Source: WM-3-3 sp041660045 (GTDB lineage Bacteria; Pseudomonadota; Gammaproteobacteria; Methylococcales; Methylomonadaceae). From it: a stretch of 64,000 nucleotides of DNA. The notes under the pieces were generated by a model. That model was not told the DNA's origin. It ran no database searches and saw only the letters and a list, made by a program, of their open reading frames with translations. Position 1 is the first letter of the stretch, and the number at the start of each line of letters is the position of its first letter. The translations under genes were made by a program, and so were the position numbers. The stretch lies in NCBI GenBank assembly GCA_041660045.1, contig JBAZXA010000001.1, forward strand, positions 558,001 through 622,000, in the 5' to 3' direction. Shown one piece after another: positions 17,370 through 24,384 of this stretch.

Positions 17370-18443
17370 TTACCGTCCACCCGTTATGATATAGGTAAAA
17401 TTTGGTGCGATTCCAACAAGTACACGATAAAGTAAGACCGAAAATACTATAATCACAATAGGTATCATAAAATATAATAAAAGTATTAATGCAGAGGTAT
17501 CTGGGACAAATAGCTTATAAGAAACTTTTCTTAAAATAGTAAGTAGTGGTTCGTGAATAGCAAACACAAAAAAACTTGAACGACCTAACCATAAAAGAGC
17601 AGGTTTTACATTATCTGTTTTAAGCAGAAATTTGGTGCTGAATAATGCTGCATAAATGCCAATAATTATTCCTGCCTTATGTAAATAGTTATGAAACACT
17701 ACATTAATATTTAGCGCATTCAGTGTTAAAATAACTATAAATAATAAAACAAAAACTCCTCCATACTTATCACCCGCAAATAGGCTTTTATCAATAGTAG
17801 CAATATAGGCCCCACTACAGAAAAATAATACTGTATTTGATGAAGGCGCAAAAATTGGCCAATAATTTAAAAACCAACTAATAAAAACTATAGCAAGAAA
17901 TAGTAAAGGCCTATATTTAAGGATGATTTGTATTAATGGTACAAATAAAACTAATATCATTAAATCCCTGATAAACCAAAACTGATAGGATATAGGAAAA
18001 CGATTAAAACCAAATATGGCATTAAAGAAGTCAAAAAAACTAAATTCTGCAATAAGTGGGCTATTTCCAGAAAAATAAATTTTCGTAGCAGGAAAATACT
18101 GCGCTAAAAAAATAATTAATAGGCTACATATATTCCAAAAAAGAAAGGGTATTAACAGTGTTTTTATTCTACTTTTAAGCTTTAAAAAATATCTTTCTTT
18201 AGACCACTCAAATCCATAAAAGAATAAATAGCCAGACAACAAAAAAAAAGTTGGCACTGCGATTTGGGCAATACCATTAGAAATAATATTTCTAATGAAA
18301 TCAGACATAAAGTCATTTTGTTCCACACCTATTTGCTTGCCAGAAAAAAACACTGCATTTGCATTTGCATGTATAAACACAACACCGACTATTAGTGGAA
18401 ACCGTAAAAGATTAAGACGTACGGATTGGTCATTATCAAGCAT
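17370..18443 (-). CDS. Acyltransferase 3 family membrane protein
   Basis: A 357-residue integral membrane protein with about ten predicted helices. It matches the acyltransferase-3 (OafA/NodX-like) family by its start, RLNLLRFPLIVGVVFIHANA (His25 in the family's H position), and by PTFFLLSGYLFF and FWFIRDLMILVLFVP. Such enzymes acetylate or succinylate surface sugars, exopolysaccharide or peptidoglycan. The substrate cannot be told. The gene is clearly richer in A+T than its neighbours and stands alone, with its own AAGGG ribosome-binding site and terminator, which suggests acquisition by transfer. Confidence 0.85.
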   Translation of the reverse strand: MLDNDQSVRLNLLRFPLIVGVVFIHANANAVFFSGKQIGVEQNDFMSDFIRNIISNGIAQIAVPTFFLLSGYLFFYGFEWSKERYFLKLKSRIKTLLIPFLFWNICSLLIIFLAQYFPATKIYFSGNSPLIAEFSFFDFFNAIFGFNRFPISYQFWFIRDLMILVLFVPLIQIILKYRPLLFLAIVFISWFLNYWPIFAPSSNTVLFFCSGAYIATIDKSLFAGDKYGGVFVLLFIVILTLNALNINVVFHNYLHKAGIIIGIYAALFSTKFLLKTDNVKPALLWLGRSSFFVFAIHEPLLTILRKVSYKLFVPDTSALILLLYFMIPIVIIVFSVLLYRVLVGIAPNFTYIITGGR

Positions 18444-18674
18444 AAATTACCCTTTTCACTACCTTTATCAATCATCGTAACTATAAAACAGCCACCCTAT
18501 TTTCAATATAAAATCAAAAATAATGCTACCATAACCTCTAAATATAATAAGTTACTTCAAAAAATTTAGCCACCTTAAACAACTCAGTGATTAATCAGTT
18601 GGCTATTATTTTTTTAGACTAAAAATGCTTGAAAAGACGGTAAAACAAAAAACTAATAATTTTTGTTAATACTA

Positions 18675-18706
18675 GGAATATTTATATTACTTTGAAAGTA
18701 TCTAAT
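18675..18706 (+). promoter_or_regulatory. ECF-type promoter element, copy 1 (before decayed gene)
   Basis: GGAATA (18675-18680), 17 bases, then GTATCTAAT (18698-18706). It has the same layout as the elements at 20299-20330 and 20387-20418. It starts 64 bases before an ATG, exactly as in front of the metallophosphoesterase gene. An 8-bp inverted repeat AACAAAAA/TTTTTGTT (18644-18667) lies just upstream. Confidence 0.6.
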
Positions 18707-18738
18707 TCGTGTATTACTTAATTTGTGATAAAACGATT

Positions 18739-18948
18739 ATGATGACTTTAGATAAACCTTGTTATTTAAAACTAACAGGTTCGAGTTGTACACTCTTTGC
18801 TTCGGAATTAGGAATTAATGTTTTTAAGCATAACGCCTTGAATACACAAAAAACTGCTGGCTTGGATTTTTATTTTGTGCAACTTAATGAAAAAAAGCGT
18901 AAAAGACGAGCCATCAATGCAGCTGACTTACTTTTGCCAGGGACTTAG
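18739..18948 (+). pseudogene. Decayed copy of the metallophosphoesterase 5' end
   Basis: The 69-codon frame aligns with the first ~50 residues of the metallophosphoesterase at 20451: YLKLTG...FASELG, KHNA and LDFYFVQL against FLKLAG...FASGLG, KHNA and LDFYFVQL. DNA similarity is also clear, for example GGATTTTTATTTTGT in both. The twin-arginine of the export signal is replaced by Lys-Pro and no catalytic motif follows. The tail (NEKKRKRR...LLLPGT) faintly resembles a later part of the intact protein (NERRRR...FLPGE), which would fit an internal deletion. It could be expressed as a small cytoplasmic protein, but a remnant is more likely. Confidence 0.7.
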
Positions 18949-18966
18949 ACAGGCAGGAAACAAAAT

Positions 18967-19728
18967 TTACGCAGGTCTGCGTAAAATGTCTACCAAGGTT
19001 TTTAACTCTTTTGCATTTAAATCTGAAATCACCCAATAAACCATCCCAGTCTGTATAAAAGAATACAAATGATAACCGTTGATCGTTTGTTCAGTTTCCG
19101 AAATTGCTGCTTTTGTGGCATAAGGCCAAATAAAAACATTAATCAAATGTTGGCGTCGGCGATACACTAATGCTGTTACTGGCTGTTCTTTTAGGTAATC
19201 AAGACGACCACCCACCAACGGAAAACCCTGCTCGGTCAAATCGACTACGTGGGGTGAGTAATTCAGTTTTCCCGTAAACCACGGCTTTACTGTATGTTGA
19301 TCCGAAGAGGCCACGTCGGTAATATGTTCCGCTTGCAAAGATCGTATATGGCTAGCAACCACATCTTCAGCTAATTGTTCTTGTTGGTGGTTAAATAACA
19401 CAACATGGGAAATGCCAAAGGCAAGTATAACTGAAGCAAAAGCGGTAACTAGGCCGGGTATAAATTGTTTAAACAAGCTTACCTGCGACCTTGTTTTTGC
19501 CACTTGGGGCTGTATGCTAAGCTGCAAGCGTTGCAGGGTAGCCAGTGGCATTGGATAATAATCAGCATTACTGCGCAGGCTAATCTGTAATGTGCTTAGC
19601 ATTTGCAATTCATACTGGCAAGCAGGACAGCCCTCAAGATGATTTTCAACCGTAATTAACGCGGTATAGTCCAACTCGCTATCAATATATGCGTGCAGTA
19701 GTTTAGTGATGTCTGAACATTCCATCAA
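18967..19728 (-). CDS. Membrane anti-sigma factor with zinc-finger domain
   Basis: A 253-residue anti-sigma factor. The N-terminal anti-sigma domain has the zinc-binding zf-HC2/ZAS pattern (CSDITKLLHAYIDSELD ... NHLEGCPAC). One membrane helix lies near residues 88-112. The C-terminal periplasmic domain holds KPWFTGKL, GFPLVGGRLDYL and ALVYRRRQH, typical of the COG5662 group. It should hold its sigma factor inactive until a periplasmic signal arrives. It overlaps the sigma gene by 4 bases, so the two are translationally coupled. Confidence 0.88.
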   Translation of the reverse strand: MMECSDITKLLHAYIDSELDYTALITVENHLEGCPACQYELQMLSTLQISLRSNADYYPMPLATLQRLQLSIQPQVAKTRSQVSLFKQFIPGLVTAFASVILAFGISHVVLFNHQQEQLAEDVVASHIRSLQAEHITDVASSDQHTVKPWFTGKLNYSPHVVDLTEQGFPLVGGRLDYLKEQPVTALVYRRRQHLINVFIWPYATKAAISETEQTINGYHLYSFIQTGMVYWVISDLNAKELKTLVDILRRPA

Positions 19729-20276
19729 CTAGACCCCGGTGCAAATTCTTTGGTTAGCGCATCTTTTAGTAAACCGCGCGCCCTTGCTAATCTAGACATT
19801 ACAGTTCCAATGGGTACGCCAATAATTTTGGCAATCTCTTTATAGGACAATTCTTCTAGCTCCCGCAACACAATAACCTCACGAAAGTCCGTTGGCAATT
19901 GTGCAATTGCCAAATTGATTGACTGCTTATCCGCATTTTGTAATGAGGCTAACGCAGGATCACCATGATGATAAGCTTGCATAGGATTGCTATGGCAATC
20001 CGCGCCATGTAGTTCTTCGTTAAATTCTTCCATAACCCGCACCTTTTTGCTTTGCAAATGCGTATAACAAACATTGCGCACTATTGCCAATAACCAAACC
20101 CTGGCATCACCACCCCGAAAACTATCAAAGTGTCTAAAAGCCCGTAAATACGCTTCTTGAATGGCATCTTCAGCGTCTGCATGATTATGTAACAACCATA
20201 ATGCTAAATTAAAGGCCGCTTGCAAATGCGGCAGCATAGCTTGCTCAAAATACTGGTGTTGGTTTAATTCAGACAA
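19725..20276 (-). CDS. ECF sigma-70 factor (RpoE family)
   Basis: An ECF sigma factor of about 183 residues. Region 2 includes DAEDAIQEAYLRAFRHFDSFRGG and WLLAIVRNVCY. Region 4 includes LPTDFREVIVLRELEELSYKEIAKIIGVPIGTVMSRLARAR. There is no extra C-terminal domain. The start is uncertain: in-frame TTG 20288, GTG 20282 and TTG 20276 exist. I prefer 20276 because GGGAG lies 5 bases before it and because the -10 of the putative promoter (ending at 20299) leaves little leader for 20288. It probably directs its own operon and the divergent phosphoesterase operon, which carry matching promoter elements. Confidence 0.9.
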   Translation of the reverse strand: MSELNQHQYFEQAMLPHLQAAFNLALWLLHNHADAEDAIQEAYLRAFRHFDSFRGGDARVWLLAIVRNVCYTHLQSKKVRVMEEFNEELHGADCHSNPMQAYHHGDPALASLQNADKQSINLAIAQLPTDFREVIVLRELEELSYKEIAKIIGVPIGTVMSRLARARGLLKDALTKEFAPGSS

Positions 20277-20298
20277 AAGCACTCCCAAGGTTTACTTA

Positions 20299-20330
20299 AT
20301 ATCATACCGAGCAAACAAGCCATTTATTCC
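20299..20330 (-). promoter_or_regulatory. ECF-type promoter element, copy 2 (sigma operon)
   Basis: Read on the minus strand: GGAATA (20330-20325), 17 bases, GTATGATAT (20307-20299). It matches the two rightward elements in both boxes and in spacing, which suggests autoregulation of the sigma/anti-sigma operon. Confidence 0.65.
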
Positions 20331-20386
20331 AAATAACTGCAATTAAAATTAATTGGGATCGGCGAATATTTAATTTGGCAATTTAA

Positions 20387-20418
20387 GGAATATTTTATGT
20401 GGTAATCCAGTATTCAAT
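20387..20418 (+). promoter_or_regulatory. ECF-type promoter element, copy 3 (phosphoesterase operon)
   Basis: GGAATA (20387-20392), 17 bases, GTATTCAAT (20410-20418), starting 64 bases before the phosphoesterase ATG. It is divergent from copy 2 in the same intergenic region. The GGAAT-type -35 is usual for ECF sigma factors. Confidence 0.65.
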
Positions 20419-20450
20419 AGCAATACTGAAACTAACTAAAGGATACAGAA

Positions 20451-21368
20451 ATGAGCCAAGTTGATAGACGACAATTTTTAAAACTTGCGGGTATCGGGGG
20501 CGTCGCATTTGCTTCTGGATTAGGCTTTGATGCCTACGCTGCTAATAAACACAATGCCAAAACGGTAGCCGCTTTGGATTTTTATTTTGTTCAACTTTCT
20601 GATACCCATTGGGGTTTTAATGGCGCAGCAGTTAACCCAGAGGCAACGAATACGCTAACTAAGGCCATAACAGCCGTTAATAATTTGGAACAACAGCCTG
20701 ATTTTGTTATTTTCACAGGCGATTTAACGCATAGCACCGACGACCCGAATGAACGGCGGCGACGCATGGCAGAATTTAAGGCTATATCTGAAACCCTTAA
20801 AGTCAAGAACGTTAAGTTTTTACCGGGTGAACATGATGCCGCACTCGATAAAGGAGAGGCCTATCAAGAGTTTTTTGGCTCTTTACATTACAGTTTTGAC
20901 CATAAAGGTATCCATTTTATCGTTTTAGATAATGTTTCTAATCCTGAACTCAATTTGGGTGAAGCACAACTTAACTGGTTAAAAGCTGACTTACAACATC
21001 ATAAACGGCATGCCCCCATCGTGATCTTTACCCATCGGCCATTATTTGATTTGTATCAGCAATGGGATTGGTTTACCCGGGATGGCCAGGCTGCGATAGA
21101 TTTATTGATGCCTTTTAAAAATGTAGCTGTCTTTTATGGGCATATACACCAAGTACATCAACATGAGACAGGACATATTCAACATTATGCTGCGCAATCG
21201 TTAATTTTTCCGTTGCCAGCACCTGGTTCAGTACCGAAACGTGCACCTATTCCTTGGAATGCGGCTATGCCTTATCAAGGTTTAGGCTATAAAAACGTAG
21301 AAGCCTATCCAAAATCCAAGCGCTATGAAATAGAAGATATACCTTTAGTTTCTGGTGAGGCGTTATGA
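20451..21368 (+). CDS. Tat-exported metallophosphoesterase
   Basis: A 305-residue calcineurin-like phosphoesterase. The N-terminus is a twin-arginine signal (R6-R7 in DRRQFLKLAG, then a hydrophobic stretch ending near AYA), so it should act in the periplasm. Metal-site motifs are LSDTHWG (Asp51, His53), FTGDLTH, PGEHD, FTHRP and YGHIHQVHQH. The usual GNHD is GEHD here, replacing the Asn ligand with Glu. The substrate is unknown. AAAGGA precedes the ATG. It overlaps the CuA gene by 4 bases, so the two form an operon probably driven by the adjacent ECF sigma factor. Confidence 0.88.
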   Translation: MSQVDRRQFLKLAGIGGVAFASGLGFDAYAANKHNAKTVAALDFYFVQLSDTHWGFNGAAVNPEATNTLTKAITAVNNLEQQPDFVIFTGDLTHSTDDPNERRRRMAEFKAISETLKVKNVKFLPGEHDAALDKGEAYQEFFGSLHYSFDHKGIHFIVLDNVSNPELNLGEAQLNWLKADLQHHKRHAPIVIFTHRPLFDLYQQWDWFTRDGQAAIDLLMPFKNVAVFYGHIHQVHQHETGHIQHYAAQSLIFPLPAPGSVPKRAPIPWNAAMPYQGLGYKNVEAYPKSKRYEIEDIPLVSGEAL

Positions 21369-21742
21369 GCCTCGCTTTAAGCACAAGATGCTCCCTGCTG
21401 TTATTTTTGCTAACTGCTGTTGGGATTAACTGTTTATATGCCGATACCCTAGCACCAACAGATCACCAAATGCCAGTGATTCAAATTTTAGCTAGCCGCT
21501 ATCGTTTTGAACCCGCTAAAATCGTAGTAAAAAAAGGCCAGGCAGTAATTTTAGAAATCCAGTCATCGGATAGGTTGCACGGCTTTGCTATCCCTGGTTT
21601 AGGCTTACGCTCAGATGCCAGACCCGGGCAAATGACTCGTGTAGCAATTAAGCCCGAGAAAACCGGTACTCTAACTTATTTTTGCGACGTATTTTGTGGT
21701 TCTGGACATGAACAAATGAGCGGTGAAATTGTGGTCGAATAA
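21365..21742 (+). CDS. Exported stand-alone CuA-type cupredoxin
   Basis: A 125-residue protein with an N-terminal signal peptide (hydrophobic residues 10-24, likely cleavage after LYA) and one cupredoxin domain resembling cytochrome oxidase subunit II. The full CuA ligand set is visible: His72, Cys107, Cys111, His115 and Met118 (CDVFCGSGHEQM). The membrane helices and the rest of subunit II are missing, so it is not part of a terminal oxidase. Possible roles are copper binding or delivery, or periplasmic electron transfer. It is coupled to the phosphoesterase gene by an ATGA overlap. Confidence 0.86.
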   Translation: MSLALSTRCSLLLFLLTAVGINCLYADTLAPTDHQMPVIQILASRYRFEPAKIVVKKGQAVILEIQSSDRLHGFAIPGLGLRSDARPGQMTRVAIKPEKTGTLTYFCDVFCGSGHEQMSGEIVVE

Positions 21743-21754
21743 AATTGTTGTTGC

Positions 21755-22129
21755 CTAACCTAAGAGCAGGCTGCGATTGAATTTAAACAAACCAATTGTA
21801 GCCAGTGCGCCAAGACCGTCAAAGAAAAAATCTAACCAATCACCAGAGCGGTTGATGCAGACAGTAGCTTGCAATATTTCTAATAAGCCACCATAAAACG
21901 TGCAGAGAAAAAAAGCATTTAATAAAAAATGCTGCTGTAAAAAAGCAAAACGGGTTTGCTTATAAAATCCTCTAGCCACTAAAAAGGTTAAACCAGCGAA
22001 CATTGCGGAATGGACAAACTTATCAAAATTGATAATACCTACTTCTGGTAATGTTTGTCCTGGGGTAACACACAAAATTAAAATGACTAGTGCACATAAA
22101 ATGGCTGGCCATAAATGTCTCAAAAACAT
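21755..22129 (-). CDS. VanZ-like membrane protein
   Basis: A 124-residue protein with four predicted membrane helices and the VanZ-family pattern: CVTPGQTLPEVGIINFDKFVHSAMFAGLTFLVARG followed by YGGLLEILQATVCINRSGDWLDFFFDGLGALATIGLF. VanZ-like proteins are small membrane proteins of unclear biochemical role. It converges on the CuA gene with 12 bases between the stops. The 291 bases upstream of it (to 22420) hold no gene and no clear promoter. Confidence 0.82.
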   Translation of the reverse strand: MFLRHLWPAILCALVILILCVTPGQTLPEVGIINFDKFVHSAMFAGLTFLVARGFYKQTRFAFLQQHFLLNAFFLCTFYGGLLEILQATVCINRSGDWLDFFFDGLGALATIGLFKFNRSLLLG

Positions 22130-22420
22130 GTTACTAAACCTTTAAGTTATGAGTAGAAAATTATAAACACCTGCCCTATTCTGTAATTATAATGCTTACA
22201 AGCCCAATAATGACAAGCGGAATAATTTTCACTAGCTTAACTGTCGAAAATGGCCACTCAACGTTAAAGTTCTACACCAATTTCACTTTTAATTACTAAT
22301 TTTCAACTTAACTGGCTAGTCGGGTAATAAAAAAGCCTATTTTTGGCAATAAACGTATGACGGTTAATGATAAATCTCGTAGGATATAGTCACCCAGTTC
22401 ATCACTGACTAATAATACCT

Positions 22421-22942
22421 ATGCCAATTTTTATCTGCCTTTGCTTAGGCATCAGTTTTTTGGTTGAAACACAAAACCCCCAACTCAATCTATTAGTATC
22501 ACCAATAGTCATTTATGTAGGTTTGGGTGTTGCGATAATCAGCCTCTTTGGTTTGCTAACCCGGTTATTGTCAGAAACAATCTGTATTGATGGTTTTGCC
22601 AGTAGCAGCTTGTTAGTGTGGTTTGCCTATTGGAAACCAGAGTTTAATGAGGATGCGCCTATTTTCTTTTTTTTTCCGCTGTACTTTGCCCTAATCACAG
22701 CGTTTGTATCATTTGTATTGGTTAACCAAAGCCAGCATATGGACGAAAAAAGCCTACAGCAAATGCAAAAACTAGTGCATAGACAACGTTTGAAACCATG
22801 GCTAATTATGCTAGGCATCTTAGTTAGCCTTTATTTTGAAGACCATTATTTAATTTATCCAACCTTAGTAACGCTTTTAATTATGCGCTTTGCATTATCA
22901 AATAGCATAAAACGCATGGCCGAAGCCCAGCAAAACCCTTAA
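22421..22942 (+). CDS. Unknown membrane protein
   Basis: A 173-residue protein with about four predicted membrane helices: residues 1-16, 27-47, 76-99 and 124-155 (possibly two). A charged loop (MDEKSLQQMQKLVHRQRLK) separates the last pair. No family recognised and no conserved catalytic pattern seen. It stands alone between the VanZ-like gene and the end of the chemotaxis operon, convergent with the latter. Confidence 0.65.
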   Translation: MPIFICLCLGISFLVETQNPQLNLLVSPIVIYVGLGVAIISLFGLLTRLLSETICIDGFASSSLLVWFAYWKPEFNEDAPIFFFFPLYFALITAFVSFVLVNQSQHMDEKSLQQMQKLVHRQRLKPWLIMLGILVSLYFEDHYLIYPTLVTLLIMRFALSNSIKRMAEAQQNP

Positions 22943-22984
22943 GTCAAGTAGTTGGCTAACTAGAATTACGTATGGGATAGGCCT

Positions 22985-23713
22985 TTAAACAGCTATGCCT
23001 ACTTGTAATGATTCAAACCAATCTAAAAAGCGTTTGACGTCGTCGCCTTTAAACATCCTGCCATGTTGAGGCGCTAAAATATCAATATCCAGCATTCTTA
23101 CACGGTCGATCCAGACCCGTTTCGCTTGGTTGGACGGCATCCAGCGCTGGTGGAAAAAGCGCATTTTCTCAACATGGCTATCAAACTTATCTACAAACAT
23201 GGGTACACCTGGCCCTTCTAGGGCTGCACCGACATCACCAGACATAAGAATTTTTGCCTGCGGATCATAAATATGGAAATTCACCGACGAATGTAAATAA
23301 TGCGCTGGGATAATTTGTAATTCAGCATTATCTAGTTTGATAGTGCCGCCACTATCAGGAATGCCAACATACTCGATAGAATTACAGCCAAAATGTCGTA
23401 TAAAGCCTTCCCATAATGCTGCCGCATGTAGTTTTGCGTTTGGTACAGCTTGATCCCAAAGACCTAAAGAAGAAATAATATCAGGGTCTTGATGTGACGC
23501 AAACAAATCGGTAATTTGATCAACAGGTGCATGATGCATAACTGCGGCCAACATAGGGGCAAATAATTCAATACCACCTGGATCCATAATTAAACATCTA
23601 TTTGCCGTACGCACCATATACTGATTTGAATCAATAATATTTCCTGGTTTATTTTCATCCCGACCGAACATTATCCATTGGTACGGTCCTTCGTAAATTT
23701 TGGTCATTTTCAT
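22985..23713 (-). CDS. Diiron ODP-type protein (flavodiiron-like MBL fold) of chemotaxis operon
   Basis: A 242-residue metallo-beta-lactamase-fold protein lacking the flavodoxin domain of flavodiiron enzymes. The six diiron ligands of that family are present: His74-x-Asp76-x-Asp78 (SHQDPD), His138 (PAHYLHS), Asp160 (SGDVG) and His217 (PQHGRM). Asp76 stands where Glu is usual. Chemotaxis-operon ODP proteins, studied in Treponema denticola, bind oxygen at such a site and influence CheA signalling. The gene is last in this leftward che operon, 28 bases after the receptor-like gene, with a good AGGGA ribosome-binding site. An oxygen- or redox-sensing role is inferred. Confidence 0.8.
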   Translation of the reverse strand: MKMTKIYEGPYQWIMFGRDENKPGNIIDSNQYMVRTANRCLIMDPGGIELFAPMLAAVMHHAPVDQITDLFASHQDPDIISSLGLWDQAVPNAKLHAAALWEGFIRHFGCNSIEYVGIPDSGGTIKLDNAELQIIPAHYLHSSVNFHIYDPQAKILMSGDVGAALEGPGVPMFVDKFDSHVEKMRFFHQRWMPSNQAKRVWIDRVRMLDIDILAPQHGRMFKGDDVKRFLDWFESLQVGIAV

Positions 23714-23741
23714 GATGAATTCCCTAGACTAATTTTTTTAA

Positions 23742-24359
23742 TTAAACGGTTACAATGATAGAAAGTAGACTACGGCAACGCTGCACATTGTCATGGATAA
23801 CTTGCGCTGCCTTATCCACACTTTCCGCGACCGCTTGCAAGCTTTGCAGGTATTCACCCGCTTGTGAGGCTTCTATACGTGAATTGGCTGCGATGACTCG
23901 AGCCGCTCGTGCAGGGTGCATAACAGTTTCCAGTTGATCCAATAACTTTATGACATGGCCTTTAAACTGCCTGCGACAATCTTGCATCCTAAGCTTTACC
24001 CCATCCATGGGCACGATTAAAGAACTGGCATATTGCGCACCAAAAGCTAATTTATTTGCTTTTTCAAGCTGGCTATGTGCTTCGGAAATTTTATGTTCAT
24101 TTACTGTTAATTGATAAAAAGTTAAGGCGTGGCCATTAAAATCATTTATCAATTCAATCGTTTCTTTAGCCAATTCATTGATGAAATCAGTAATCGGTTG
24201 GAAACCACGTGCTTTTTCCCCTGCCCTAAACGCAATGGCTTTCGCATTAGCCGCAGCTAATGAGATTTCTTTAGCCACTTCCATAACAGCACTGAGTTCT
24301 GAAGCGATAGATGCGACCGCCACAAATTGTGATGGGGCTTTATGTCTTTTGCTTTTCAT
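23742..24359 (-). CDS. Short receptor-tip-like protein of chemotaxis operon
   Basis: A 205-residue, wholly helical soluble protein without membrane segments or a sensor domain. The stretch ISLAAANAKAIAFRAGEKARGF aligns with the signalling tip of chemoreceptors (compare INLLALNASVEAARAGEHGRGF), but key tip residues are altered. The rest is helical with heptads. I chose ATG 24359 (AAGGA about 10 bases before) over an in-frame TTG at 24368. Lying between cheB and the diiron protein gene, it may couple that sensor to the CheA/CheW array. Confidence 0.7.
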   Translation of the reverse strand: MKSKRHKAPSQFVAVASIASELSAVMEVAKEISLAAANAKAIAFRAGEKARGFQPITDFINELAKETIELINDFNGHALTFYQLTVNEHKISEAHSQLEKANKLAFGAQYASSLIVPMDGVKLRMQDCRRQFKGHVIKLLDQLETVMHPARAARVIAANSRIEASQAGEYLQSLQAVAESVDKAAQVIHDNVQRCRSLLSIIVTV

Positions 24360-24384
24360 AATGTTCAAATCCTTAACTGTATCA

